Of a stretch of 64,000 nt of DNA, positions 17,597 through 27,264 are shown one piece after another. Positions within the stretch are counted from its first letter, which is position 1. Every line of letters starts with the position of its first letter. The position numbers and the translations under genes are program-made. The notes under the pieces are model-generated. The model saw nothing but the letters and a program-made list of their open reading frames with translations. It did not search any database and was not told where the DNA came from. The DNA is from Mammaliicoccus sciuri. Its GTDB lineage: Bacteria; Bacillota; Bacilli; Staphylococcales; Staphylococcaceae. The stretch covers positions 372,001 through 436,000 of the forward strand of contig NZ_CP094824.1 of assembly GCF_025561425.1 (NCBI RefSeq), given 5' to 3'.

Positions 17597-19597
17597 ATGG
17601 GTGTTTTTGATGTAGACTATAATAAAATAACTGAGCGAACACAATTTCCATATGAAATCGAAGTGATTCATCATACTTGGATAACGATGCAAGATGGTAC
17701 GAAATTATCAGCTAAAATCTGGCAACCTAAGACCGACTCAAAGACTAAAGGTGCGGTATTAGAATATTTACCATATAGAAAAGATGAATTTACAGCTTTA
17801 CGGGATGAAATTAGACATAAGTATTTTGCAGGGTTTGGGTATACTGCTATTCGAGTTGATATAAGGGGAACTGGGGATTCTGAAGGTATTATCGAAGACG
17901 AATATCCATTACAAGAACAAGACGATGCATTGGACATTATAGAATGGATAACAAACCAAGAGTGGTCAAATGGTTCAGTAGCAATAATCGGTAAATCGTG
18001 GGGAGGATTTAACGGATTACAAGTTGCTGCGAGACAACCAGAAGCATTGAAGACCATTATCTCATTATGTTCAACGGATGATCGATACGCGGATGACGTT
18101 CATTATAAAGGCGGAACGCTTATGGCTTCTGATATGCTTTGGTGGGCTTCTACGATGTTTGCATATAATGCACGACCAGCTTTTCCGAAATATTTCGGTG
18201 ATAAATGGTATGAAAACTGGCTTGAACGTTTAGAACATACACCACCATTTTTGGAAGAATGGGTTAGTCATCAAAGAAGAGATGATTATTGGAAGCATGG
18301 TTCTATCAATGAAGACTATTCAAACATTACCATACCAGTATTAACGATGAGTGGTTGGGCAGACGGCTATACAAATGCTGTGTTTCGTTTAATGCGTCAT
18401 TTGAATGTTCCAAAGAAGGGTATTATAGGACCTTGGGCACATGAATTTCCAGATGTCGCAATTCCTGGACCTCAATTTGGATATTTACAAGAAGTTGTTG
18501 CATGGTTAGATAAATGGATGGAACCGAATGAACATTTTAACCATAAAGATGAATTTCTTGTTTATGTTCAAGATAGTGTAGAACCACAAACTTCATACGA
18601 CTATCGAGAAGGTAAATGGTTAGATTTATTAAAAGAAGACATTAAGTCGAAAGATATTTTTAGTAGTATGACGCAAGAAATCACGTTGAAAAATAATCAA
18701 CAACATGGTCTTTATTCAGGCGTGTTCTGTCCTTTTGGCCAAGAAGGGGACTTATCAGATGACCAAACAATCGATAATGCTTTAGCATGTTCATTTATGC
18801 TTGAGACGTATGGTGAAACTATGAATATCATTGGACAACCTGTCGCAAAGCTCCATGTTAAATCTGATCGTGAATATGGCAATATCCATGTGCGTATTTC
18901 TGACGTGCATCCTAACGGCAAGAAGACATTGATTACGAAAGGTCAGCTGAATCTAAATCACTATAAGAGTCATGAAACGCCAGAGACACTTCCAATGAAC
19001 GAATATATCAATGCAGAAGTACCTTTAGATGTTATAGGCTATCAAATACCAGTAGGACATAAAATAGAAGTGTCTATCTCACCTACATATTGGCCACAAA
19101 TTTGGCCGAGCAAAGAGATAGCAAATATAAAAGTGGATTTAGAGTATTCGCAATTGATATTACCTTTAGTTGATCATTTTGAAGAAATTCAATTAGACTA
19201 TCCTTTATCAGAAACTGCACAGCCTCTAGAAAAAATCATTCATAGAGAAGGGTCTCGAACGAGGGATATCACGAAGCGGTTAACGACAAATAAATGGGAA
19301 TTAAGAGATTATTCAGATGAAGGGTTGAGAACGTTAAAAGACAGCCATATTACATATGGAACAGAGAATTTAAATGTCTACACAATTAAAGAAGACGATC
19401 CATTATCAGCCAAAGTTCAATGTGATTGGAAAGTAATTGTTAAAGATGATGATATAGATACGGAAGTAGAGACATTTAGTACGATGACATGTGATGAAGA
19501 CTATTATTACTTATATAATAAAGTCATAGCTTATAACGAAGGCGAACAATGCTTCTCAAAAACATGGAAAAAGAAAATAGAACGAGATTTTACTTGA
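17597..19597 (+). CDS. CocE/NonD-family hydrolase (peptidase S15-like)
   Basis: 666 residues. The alpha/beta-hydrolase core has RVDIRGTGDSEG, nucleophile motif GKSWGGFNG, an acid residue in SGWADGYTNAV, and the catalytic His in GPWAHEFPD. A C-terminal jelly-roll domain (about 360-620) is typical of X-Pro dipeptidyl-peptidase and cocaine-esterase relatives. No signal peptide is visible, so it is cytosolic. The substrate (acyl ester or peptide) cannot be told from sequence. Strong AGAGGAGG site before ATG 17597. Confidence 0.85.
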   Translation: MGVFDVDYNKITERTQFPYEIEVIHHTWITMQDGTKLSAKIWQPKTDSKTKGAVLEYLPYRKDEFTALRDEIRHKYFAGFGYTAIRVDIRGTGDSEGIIEDEYPLQEQDDALDIIEWITNQEWSNGSVAIIGKSWGGFNGLQVAARQPEALKTIISLCSTDDRYADDVHYKGGTLMASDMLWWASTMFAYNARPAFPKYFGDKWYENWLERLEHTPPFLEEWVSHQRRDDYWKHGSINEDYSNITIPVLTMSGWADGYTNAVFRLMRHLNVPKKGIIGPWAHEFPDVAIPGPQFGYLQEVVAWLDKWMEPNEHFNHKDEFLVYVQDSVEPQTSYDYREGKWLDLLKEDIKSKDIFSSMTQEITLKNNQQHGLYSGVFCPFGQEGDLSDDQTIDNALACSFMLETYGETMNIIGQPVAKLHVKSDREYGNIHVRISDVHPNGKKTLITKGQLNLNHYKSHETPETLPMNEYINAEVPLDVIGYQIPVGHKIEVSISPTYWPQIWPSKEIANIKVDLEYSQLILPLVDHFEEIQLDYPLSETAQPLEKIIHREGSRTRDITKRLTTNKWELRDYSDEGLRTLKDSHITYGTENLNVYTIKEDDPLSAKVQCDWKVIVKDDDIDTEVETFSTMTCDEDYYYLYNKVIAYNEGEQCFSKTWKKKIERDFT

Positions 19598-19673
19598 AGA
19601 TGAAATTTGAATTGGAGAATCGCGCACGAAGACTTTGAACATAACCCTGTCAAGTAGACACTAAAAAAAGTAA

Positions 19674-20572
19674 TCAATATGTTGGCTGTGCTTTTATAAG
19701 CGCAGCCATTTTTAATGAAATTCTTTTAGAATTATAAAATTTTATATATTCATTTATTTGCTTTGTGGCGTGTTTTATATCATTGAATGTTTGAGATTTG
19801 TCTTTGAATACCTCTGATTTGAGTAACCCCCAAAAGCCTTCCATAGGACCATTATCAATACATCTACCTACACGAGACATGCTTTGCTTCATAGAAGCAT
19901 TTTTAATCATCTCTCTAAATAGAACACTCGTATATTGGAATCCTCTGTCGCTATGAAATATAATGCCTTCGGTATTTCTTTTAATTATGGCTTTGTTAAA
20001 GGTATCGTATACAAGCTTATTATTGTTTTGAGATGAGACTACATGGCTGATGACTTTCTTAGCACCTAAATCATAAATAGCGCTTAAATACACTTTAGAT
20101 CCATTTTTCAATTTAAATTCTGTCACATCTGTTAACCAGACCTTATTAACTTTACTTGTTGTAAATTTTCTGTTTAGGATATTTTGAGAAGTGATTTCTG
20201 GCTTACTAAGTTTATATTGCCTTCTCTTTTTTCTAATGACAGCTTTTAATCCATACTTCTTCATAATTCTATATACGCGTTTATGATTAACCTGGAATTT
20301 AGTATATAATCTCAGATAAATATAAATTCTTCGATATCCATATATGCCATCATGTTCATGATAAATCCTGAAAATCTCATCTTTTAATTCGTTATTGAAT
20401 CTTTCAGATTCTGAAACCTCTCTGTTTTTCCATTTATAATAACTTGCTCTCGATATTTCAAGTGCGGCGCATATCCATTTGATTGGATACTTATCTTTTA
20501 ATGCTTCGATTGTCTTGTATGCTGCTATTTGCTTGATTTTCGATTCATCAACTGCCTCTCTATTTCTTCCTG
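19674..20572 (-). CDS. IS-A OrfB, DDE transposase, copy 1 (made by minus-1 frameshifting)
   Basis: The frame is open from the slippery site to 19674, giving about 300 residues fused to OrfA. The rve integrase core shows D in WLTDVTEFKL, D in FHSDRGFQYTS and E in GPMEGFWGLLKSE. A shorter product could start at an internal ATG (20264), but the YGYRRIYIYLRLYTKFQVNHKRV segment upstream is family-typical and in frame. Confidence 0.9.
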
Positions 20573-21226
20573 CTTTTTTAATACCTCATTCTCCATTTGG
20601 AGAAATTTATTTCTTTGTTCAAGTGCTTTTATTTTTAATTCAAGTTCTTCTTCTCTAGTTAAAGCTTCAACTGGTTTTCCTTTACCTCTACCATCTACTA
20701 AACCAATATCACCATGTTTTTCATACTTTTTTACCCAATTATAGACTTGTGAATAGTTAACTTGGTACTTTTCAGCTGTCTTATTAAAGTCTCTATTATT
20801 TTCAATACAATATTTAGCTATTTCAATTCTCTCTTCAAATGTTGTTTTTCTAGTATTCATAGTGTCTACCTCCAGATATGGAAAATAAGATTTATTTTCC
20901 TTTCCTTCAGTATACTTTTCCACCCAATTTTTTAAAGTAGCATGATGTGAAATATTGTAATAGGCTGCTAGATCTGAATACGTCTTATTAGTCTCTAGAT
21001 ATTCTTTAACAACTTTTTCTTTAAATTCGCGTGTATAGATTTTATTTCGATTCTTATTTATAAGTGCTGTTATACCATGTTGCTTATACACTTTATATTT
21101 AAATCGAATCACACTATCACTAATATCTAAATTTAACTTATCAATTATATTTTGAAAGGAATAACCCTTTTCATGCAAATCGAAGATTTCCTGATACAGT
21201 TTAACAGGTAGTCTAGTTTTATACAT
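20525..21226 (-). CDS. IS-A OrfA (HTH protein), copy 1
   Basis: 233 residues with repeated helix-turn-helix units (SFQNIIDKLNLDISDSVIRFK, YSDLAAYYNISHHATLKNWV, FNKTAEKYQVNYSQVYNWV) and a C-terminal leucine-rich coiled coil (LELKIKALEQRNKFLQMENE). It binds the IS ends. At 20573-20579 (minus) the slippery heptamer A AAA AAG lies in the right phase to feed the minus-1 frame of orfB, with a GGAGAATGAGG Shine-Dalgarno-like stretch just upstream that could stimulate slippage. Confidence 0.9.
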   Translation of the reverse strand: MYKTRLPVKLYQEIFDLHEKGYSFQNIIDKLNLDISDSVIRFKYKVYKQHGITALINKNRNKIYTREFKEKVVKEYLETNKTYSDLAAYYNISHHATLKNWVEKYTEGKENKSYFPYLEVDTMNTRKTTFEERIEIAKYCIENNRDFNKTAEKYQVNYSQVYNWVKKYEKHGDIGLVDGRGKGKPVEALTREEELELKIKALEQRNKFLQMENEVLKKQEEIERQLMNRKSSK

Positions 21227-21347
21227 AAAAATACCCCCTATAGAGTTTTAGTTTTTTTAATGTCTACTCTATAGGGAATAATACACTGCGAGATATCGTG
21301 CGCTAATATTTGAAAAGTCATATGTTCTTTTTCAAATAACATATAAT

Positions 21348-21390
21348 AAAAACCGCGAAAACTAACGTGAACTGTTAGTTTTCGCGGTTA
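21348..21390. terminator. Terminator of fbp
   Basis: CCGCGAAAACTAAC pairs perfectly with GTTAGTTTTCGCGG, with A and T runs on both sides. A second hairpin, ATTTGAAAA/TTTTTCAAAT, lies at 21308-21337. Confidence 0.9.
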
Positions 21391-21392
21391 TT

Positions 21393-23348
21393 TTAATCTA
21401 TATAACGATATGACATTAATTCTTGTAACATTTGAATTTCTTCTTGCAGTTTGGCACCGATATTTGTATCTCGAACTTTCTTTCTTTCGAGTTCTTCATC
21501 TACAACACGTCTAACGGATAGTTCATCAGCCCCGTTGAGTAGTACATTTTCTTTTGTACCGAAGTGTTTGTGGGCAACGAGCTGCATACCAAATGAGTTA
21601 TACAGTAATGTATAGCCGGCGATTCCTGTTGTAGATTGATAAGCTTTTGAAAATCCACCATCTATAACGATCATCTTACCATTTGCTTTAATTGGATTTT
21701 CACCATCAATTTCTTTAACAGGTGTGTGACCGTTGATAATACGACCTTGTTCAGGATCTAAATCAAACTCTTCTAACATTTTGCGACACATATCGCTATC
21801 TTCTCTTAAGTAATAATAAGGATTTTTTTCTTCTTTATGTGATGCTTTATCTTTTATAAAATATCTTTCGAATGTTGTCATGGCACGTTTACCGAATAAT
21901 GAAGAATATTTACCTGTCCATAAATACCAAATTAAATCTGTAGATAAGTCATCTGTTTCATGTTTATGACTAAATGAATTTCTAATATGATATTCGAATT
22001 GGTCTAATAACTCTCGTCCATTATAGACTTTACCGTCAATTTCCATTTCTTCCATATGACCTTGTTCATCTACAGGAATACATCCATGGATAAGTAAATT
22101 ACCATTATATTTTAAATATAAGTTACCTTTTTTCATTAAAAAGTTCATATGACGTTTCAGTTTTTCGGATTCTTGTACAGAAAGTAGAAGTTTATTAATG
22201 ACTTCCTCTTCTTCTTCATTTAATTGTGCTGGATTTGCTGGATCAACGGTTTCAAAGCACGTATTTTCTAACTGATACGTTTGACCATAAATGGTAATTT
22301 CGTTGTTATCGTAATTTACTTTTTCGAGTACGAGTCTTTCTTCCATATCAAATGAAGGACGACGTTTAATAATTGGACTTTCTAGTTTAAATTGAATGAT
22401 GGCGATTGCTTGATGAATCTTAGTGATTTGAAGTTTTTCTTCTTCTGATAGTTCTTTGTCGGCATGTTTTTTTGGATGAAATGCAGTATTATCGCCGTAA
22501 TATTTTTCAGCTAAATTAACTAAAGGTCGCAAATTAATGCCATATGCATCTTCAATAATATCTAAATTATCATAACGTGCGCATATTCTTAAAATATTTG
22601 CTAAACATACTTTTGAACCAGCATAAGCGCCAATCCACAATACGTCATGGTTACCCCATTGGATATCAACAGAATGATAATTGATTAACGTTTCCATAAT
22701 TTTATCGGGTTCAGGACCACGGTCATAAATATCTCCTACAACATGTAAATGGTCAACGACTAATCTTTGAATTGTGTATGCTAAACCAATAATCAGTTTA
22801 TCTGATTGACCTAGTGAAATGATTTTTTGAACAATTGTTTCGTAGTAAGTCGTTTTATTATTATAGACATTGCTTTTATATAATAACTCTTCGATTATGT
22901 ATACGAATTGTTTTGGTAAAGCTTTACGTAATTTAGAACGTGTATACTTACTTGAAGCGTATGATATAAGATGTATCATCTGTTGAATTGTTTCAATATA
23001 CCATTCATTTAATTCTGATTTCGAAGCAAATTGATTTTTAACAAGTTTCAATTTTTCTTCCGGATAATAAACGAGTGCAGCAAGGTCGCTAATATGTTCT
23101 TCAGAATGTGTATCTTTAAAAATATCATTAATTTTAGCTCTCACATTACCAGAACCATTTCTTAAAACATGTTGGAATGCATGATATTCACCATGTAAGT
23201 CACTTACGAAATGTTCTGTTCCTTTAGGTAAGTCTAAAATAGATTGTAAATTAATAATTTCAGTTGCTACTTTTTCTTCTTCATCAAACTTTTCTGCTAA
23301 TAAATTTAAGTATTTTTCTTTTAAATTCTGGCTGTCGTATTGAGTCAT
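21393..23348 (-). CDS. fbp: Fructose-1,6-bisphosphatase class III
   Basis: 651 residues, the long gluconeogenic FBPase typical of Firmicutes, which removes the C1 phosphate from fructose-1,6-bisphosphate. Metallophosphatase motifs are present: [13 protein letters not shown] near the N-terminus, [26 protein letters not shown], and GHTPVKE and [10 protein letters not shown] near the C-terminus. I prefer the ATG at 23348 because GGAGTG precedes it; an in-frame ATG at 23372 lies upstream of that site. It appears monocistronic. Confidence 0.93.
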   Translation of the reverse strand: MTQYDSQNLKEKYLNLLAEKFDEEEKVATEIINLQSILDLPKGTEHFVSDLHGEYHAFQHVLRNGSGNVRAKINDIFKDTHSEEHISDLAALVYYPEEKLKLVKNQFASKSELNEWYIETIQQMIHLISYASSKYTRSKLRKALPKQFVYIIEELLYKSNVYNNKTTYYETIVQKIISLGQSDKLIIGLAYTIQRLVVDHLHVVGDIYDRGPEPDKIMETLINYHSVDIQWGNHDVLWIGAYAGSKVCLANILRICARYDNLDIIEDAYGINLRPLVNLAEKYYGDNTAFHPKKHADKELSEEEKLQITKIHQAIAIIQFKLESPIIKRRPSFDMEERLVLEKVNYDNNEITIYGQTYQLENTCFETVDPANPAQLNEEEEEVINKLLLSVQESEKLKRHMNFLMKKGNLYLKYNGNLLIHGCIPVDEQGHMEEMEIDGKVYNGRELLDQFEYHIRNSFSHKHETDDLSTDLIWYLWTGKYSSLFGKRAMTTFERYFIKDKASHKEEKNPYYYLREDSDMCRKMLEEFDLDPEQGRIINGHTPVKEIDGENPIKANGKMIVIDGGFSKAYQSTTGIAGYTLLYNSFGMQLVAHKHFGTKENVLLNGADELSVRRVVDEELERKKVRDTNIGAKLQEEIQMLQELMSYRYID

Positions 23349-23497
23349 AAAAAAATTCACTCCGTTCATCATTTCGAGATTTTTTATTTATAAATTAAAC
23401 CTACCATTTGAGATATAGTATAACACATTAAGCGTTTTCTTTTATGGTTTAAGATTCACTTCTATAGGCTAAATATATATAAAGGAGTCGATCATTC

Positions 23498-23851
23498 ATG
23501 GCATGTAAAATAGATAGGATTTATAATAATCTTGATGAAAAAGGTGTAAGAGTATTAGTGGACCGAGTATGGCCGAGAGGGATATCTAAAGACAAAGCAA
23601 ATTTAGATCATTGGTTAAAAGACATCGCGCCCTCTAGTGAATTAAGAAAATGGTTCAATCACGAACCAAGCAAATTTGAAACATTCAAAGAAAAATATAA
23701 ACAAGAACTCGAATCCGGAGATCAACAAGAAGCTTTAAATAAGCTAAAAGAAATATATAAAGACAATAAACAAACACTCATCATTCTGTATGGCGCTAAA
23801 GACGAAAAACACAATCAAGCAATCGTGTTGAAAGAAATATTGGATGGGTGA
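23498..23851 (+). CDS. DUF488-family protein
   Basis: 117 residues. The VDRVWPRGISK motif and the C-terminal LIILYGAKDEKHNQAIVLKEIL match the short DUF488 family. These are small cytosolic proteins of unknown biochemical function with one near-invariant Arg-rich loop. Good AAAGGAG site. It stands alone, followed by hairpin repeats and IS-C. Confidence 0.85.
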   Translation: MACKIDRIYNNLDEKGVRVLVDRVWPRGISKDKANLDHWLKDIAPSSELRKWFNHEPSKFETFKEKYKQELESGDQQEALNKLKEIYKDNKQTLIILYGAKDEKHNQAIVLKEILDG

Positions 23852-23930
23852 GTCATGGCTTAAGTGCTGAATAAAGCCAAGAGATAGCGAAAGTCATGGC
23901 TTAACGCCTGAATAAAGCCAAGAGATAGCC
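23850..23930. repeat. Two 41-bp hairpin repeat units
   Basis: Two copies of AGTCATGGCTT, loop (AAGTGCTGAATA or AACGCCTGAATA), AAGCCAAGAGATAGC, starting 41 bp apart (23852 and 23893). The stem TGGCTT/AAGCCA is perfect in both; the loop start varies. Same period as the arrays at 13.5 and 39.3 kb but different sequence. IS-C begins seven bases after it. Confidence 0.75.
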
Positions 23931-23991
23931 CAATTCTGATGTGAACCCAAATATTTGAACTAAACAAATCAAAATATTGGGGTGCATTCTA

Positions 23992-24528
23992 ATGAGGAAA
24001 AAATATGAATTTAAATTCAAACTAAAACTTGTAAAAGAATATTTAGAAAGACATCAAAGTTATAGAACAATTGCTTTAAAATATGGTATTTCAAGTTGGT
24101 CTGTCCTTCGGATTTGGGTCAATCAATATAAAGAGTTTGGAGAAGAAGGTTTAGAAATAAAAAGTAGAAATACTGTTTATACTAGCGAATTTAAATTATC
24201 TGTTTTAAAATTTAGACAAGAAAATATGTTGTCTTATCAAGATACTGCGAATCACTTTAGAATTATTAATCCTATTATCATTGCCAATTGGCAACATCAA
24301 TTTGATGAAAAGTGTCGTCTTGATATAGATAATAAACAAAAGGGACGATCTCACACTATGACTAAAAAACGATCTAAATCAGATAATAAAAATTTACCTT
24401 TAAATGAAAATGAACGTGAAGAACTTGAAAGACTTAGAAATGAAAATGAGACGTTAAAGGCAGGTATAGCTTATCAAAAAAAGTTACAAGCCTTGACCGA
24501 CATTTACGGAAGCAAAAATCAGAAATAG
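23992..24528 (+). CDS. IS-C OrfA (HTH protein)
   Basis: 178 residues: HTH units (YRTIALKYGISSWSVLRIWV, YQDTANHFRIINPIIIANWQ) and a C-terminal coiled coil (ELERLRNENETLKAG). The ATG at 23992 follows TTGGGGTG. A slippery A AAA AAG at 24477-24483 is in the correct phase for minus-1 frameshifting into orfB. Confidence 0.88.
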   Translation: MRKKYEFKFKLKLVKEYLERHQSYRTIALKYGISSWSVLRIWVNQYKEFGEEGLEIKSRNTVYTSEFKLSVLKFRQENMLSYQDTANHFRIINPIIIANWQHQFDEKCRLDIDNKQKGRSHTMTKKRSKSDNKNLPLNENEREELERLRNENETLKAGIAYQKKLQALTDIYGSKNQK

Positions 24529-25400
24529 TAAAGGTCATTAAGGAACTAAATGAAACATATAATATACGATTAAGTATCTTATTTAAAGTCGCTCAAATAG
24601 CTAAATCTGTATACTATTATTGGATAAATAAATTTAGTAAAGCTGATAAAGATGAAACATTGATTCAAGTAATAAAAGAAATATGTGAAGAATCGAACCA
24701 TACCTATGGTTATCGTCGTGTTACACAAGCACTAAGAAATAGAGGTCTTATCGTAAATCATAAAAAAGTACTAAGAATTATGAAAGAACATAATCTAACT
24801 TGTACAAAGTTCACACATAGAGGTCGTAAGTATCGTTCCTTTAAAGGTAAAGTTGGTAAAGTAGCTCAAAATATATTAAATCGTAGATTTAAAACAAGTC
24901 TCCCATTTCAAAAAGTCGTAACAGATATTACAGAGTTCAAATTAATGAATGGTCAGAAATTATATTTATCACCTTTTATGGACTTATATAGTTCAGAGAT
25001 TATCAGCTTTAAAATCTCAAGTCGTCCTACATTAGATATAGTCATCAATCCATTAAAAGAAATGATAAAGCGTCGTCCAAACCTAGATCATCGTTTAACG
25101 ATTCATTCAGATCAAGGCTGGCATTATCAACATTCACAATACACTAGATTATTAAAAGACCATAAAATATTTCAGAGTATGTCTAGAAAAGGTAATTGTC
25201 TAGATAATTCAGTTATGGAAAACTTTTTTTGGTTACTTAAACAAGAAATGTATTATGGCCAAGAATTTAAAGATTTTCAGGACCTTGAACAAGCTATTCA
25301 TCGATATATCGATTTTTATAATAACGAAAGAATCAAATCAAAATTAAAAGGCTTATCTCCCAAAAATTACAGGAGACAAACCTTTGAAATAATATACTAA
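24484..25400 (+). CDS. IS-C OrfB, DDE transposase (minus-1 frame)
   Basis: Open in the minus-1 frame from the slippery site to 25400, about 305 residues. It has the family N-terminus (YGYRRVTQALRNRGLIVNHKKV) and catalytic residues D in VVTDITEFKL, D in IHSDQGWHYQ and E in SVMENFFWLLKQE. It looks intact and active. Confidence 0.88.
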
Positions 25401-25407
25401 TTAAGGT

Positions 25408-26319
25408 TTAGATTTTTGGGTTCAGTACACTACTTGATAATAATGGAATGTATTTACATGCTTGACGCATTAACCAATTTTCTCCTTCAACTGATGTGCC
25501 GACAGTATAGTCATCTAAATAACTCGTCGCACCCACTAAAAATCGATTGCCACGTTTCGGCACAATGTAACAGCCATTCGTCATAAAAAGTGTTTGTTCT
25601 AATTTTAAGTCTGGATGTTCTAACATTAGAACTTCGCCTTTAACACCTGTTACTTTTGGCTCAATTTCATAGTCGGTTAATAACTGATGACTCCATGCAC
25701 CACCAGCAACAATGACTTTTTTGGAAAGTAAAATTTGGTTTGCAGTGAGCACTTTAAACGCATCATTTAAGCGATGTATAGATTTAACTTCAGTATGATA
25801 AATGCGTTCAATTCCTTTGAACTCAATAGATTTCAACAATGCTTTAGCATATTGATTGGCATTAATTTGTCCATCATATGGAATATAAATCGCTTTATGA
25901 TTATAAGAAATCGTATGATTTGAAAGATGACGAAGTGATTGACTATCTAACGTCGTAACTGAACGATCGCGTTTATTCAAAAAACGATATTGCGCTTTTA
26001 AACTGTCGATATCATCTCGTGAAGCGGCCATTTTAATTAAACCGTGCGCTTGATAATCAATATTGATATTCGTTTCTTTATATAACGTGTGACTGAGTGA
26101 TTCGAAATAATCTCTCGAACGTAATGCAAGTTGATAAAGAGGTGTATCTTCAATAAATTCATTTTGTACACCTAACATGCCACCTGCTTTATAAGATGCG
26201 TGTAATCCAGGCACATCCCGATTTATCACAGCGATAGACAACGAATCATTCTTAAGTGCTAATTCACGTGCAATAGACATGCCCATGACGCCAGAGCCAA
26301 CAATTAACACGTCATACAT
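25408..26319 (-). pseudogene. thiO: Glycine oxidase ThiO, 3' end removed at IS-C
   Basis: ThiO is an FAD enzyme that oxidises glycine to iminoglycine for the thiazole of thiamine. The N-terminal VLIVGSGVMGMSIARELA is the FAD Rossmann motif, and IVAGGAWSHQLL and GCYIVPKRGNRFLVGATSYLDDYTVG are DAO-family signatures. The native sequence stops at 25430 after KYIPLL; the last residues (VLNPKI) come from IS-C. About 297 native residues remain of the usual ~370, so the C-terminal FAD-binding glycine motif is missing. The start overlaps tenI by 8 bp. thiS, thiG and thiF, usual followers, are not in the window. Confidence 0.88.
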
Positions 26320-26896
26320 ATGTATGCCACTCCTCTCTTAATAACTGAGTTTCACGCAAACTTCGATCTCTGAAAAATGAAATTGCGCAAACACCTTTAA
26401 AGCCATGAGGTAACGACTTAATAGAATGCGTATCTATGCCACCAATTGCATATACAGGAATATCTATAGATACTGCATCTGTTATTTCTTTAGAAGACCT
26501 TGGTTTAAGACCATGTTTAGAACGCGTTTCAAACACGTGACCAAAGAACACGAAATCTAAAGACCACTCACGTGCGCGTTTCACACTTTCTGCTGAATGT
26601 GTAGACATACTAACGGATATATGAGGGTGAAGCTTTTTATATTCAAATGCATGCACGTCATCTTCACGAAAATGAATAAAATTTAAATCATATTTTTCAA
26701 GTATGGCTATATCAGAATGAATCATTAATTTCATTTTTGGAAAGCCATGTGCTAATAAATAATCAAGCACCCAGCATAGATCATCACGTGTCATAGGCAC
26801 TCTCAGTAACAACAAATCAATCTCTTCAGCAATCTCTATATAATGTTCTAAATCATCAACATCTAAGTCTTTATACGGTGTAACAGCAATAAACAA
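26312..26896 (-). CDS. tenI: Thiazole tautomerase TenI (ThiE-like)
   Basis: About 194 residues of the ThiE/TenI TIM-barrel family. The motif VFFGHVFETRSKHGLKPRS and the phosphate loop YAIGGIDTHSI match TenI, which aromatises the thiazole precursor; a ThiE synthase is less likely. I prefer TTG 26896, as GGAG lies eight bases before it; the GTG at 26905 overlaps that site. It is the first gene after a TPP riboswitch and its terminator, and is coupled to thiO. Confidence 0.8.
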   Translation of the reverse strand: MFIAVTPYKDLDVDDLEHYIEIAEEIDLLLLRVPMTRDDLCWVLDYLLAHGFPKMKLMIHSDIAILEKYDLNFIHFREDDVHAFEYKKLHPHISVSMSTHSAESVKRAREWSLDFVFFGHVFETRSKHGLKPRSSKEITDAVSIDIPVYAIGGIDTHSIKSLPHGFKGVCAISFFRDRSLRETQLLREEWHTYV

Positions 26897-26911
26897 TGAA
26901 ATCACTCCAAA

Positions 26912-26949
26912 TAAAAAAAACGCTATTTTTCTGTATAGAAAAATAGCGT
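26912..26949 (-). terminator. Riboswitch expression-platform terminator
   Basis: On the minus strand CGCTATTTTTCT pairs with AGAAAAATAGCG, followed by eight Ts, between the TPP aptamer and tenI. This fits transcription attenuation by thiamine pyrophosphate. Confidence 0.88.
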
Positions 26950-26983
26950 AAAAATTTAATTATAAGTATAAGTAAGCTTATAT

Positions 26984-27079
26984 ACGCCACTTTCCTACGC
27001 CAGTATGAACTGGATCAGGTTCAAGGAATCCCGAAGTCACTACTTCAGTCTCAGCCTATAATAAGGCACTTCCAGTGGA
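26984..27079 (-). promoter_or_regulatory. TPP riboswitch (THI element)
   Basis: On the minus strand the order is CCACT (P1), GGCTGAGACTGAAG, GGGATTCCTTGAACCTGATCC, AGTTC, then GCGTAGGAAAGTGG. CTGAGA, ACCTGATC and GCGTAGGAA are the diagnostic THI-box blocks that bind thiamine pyrophosphate. The outer CCACT/AGTGG closes the aptamer. It controls tenI-thiO. Confidence 0.95.
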
Positions 27080-27264
27080 CATTTATTCAATTATTACATC
27101 CATTGTACATATAAAAGTAAGAATGTTCAAATTTATATTTTTAGTCTGGTAAATACCACAATAATCTTAATCTATAAATTGTTATTATTTTAATATTTGG
27201 AATAAATTGTACAAATTTAATAGTAAATTTGATAATATATAAGAAAAGGTCAAAGGAGTACTAT

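Larger units (their letters stand above)
19636..21285 (-). mobile_element. IS-A copy 1 (IS3 family, IS150-like), 1650 bp
   Basis: Ends are TGTATTATTCCC (at 21285, reading minus) and TGAACATAACCC (at 19636), imperfect 25-bp inverted repeats that both finish AGTAGACA. It holds orfA and a minus-1-frame orfB. Flanks are GCGCACGAAGACTT on the left and GCGAGATATCGTGCGC two bases beyond the right end, which together form the hairpin target described at 42.6 kb. The three bases beside each end are CTT and CTG, so a clean 3-bp duplication is not visible. It is nearly identical to copies at 42.6 and 51.6 kb. Confidence 0.92.
23937..25429 (+). mobile_element. IS-C (IS3 family), 1493 bp
   Basis: Left end TGATGTGAACCCAAATA and right end (read inward) TGTACTGAACCCAAAAA share TGAACCCAAA in imperfect inverted repeats. 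orfA and a minus-1-frame orfB are intact. Bases beside the ends (TTC and CTA) do not form a target duplication. The right end lies inside the thiO coding sequence and the rest of that gene is absent on the far side, so an adjacent deletion or rearrangement took place. Confidence 0.88.

Noticed and set aside
20264-20264. IS-A orfB as an independent gene starting at its internal ATG
   Set aside because: The minus-1 frame is open much further upstream and contains the family-typical N-terminal transposase motif, so the frameshift fusion is the better model.
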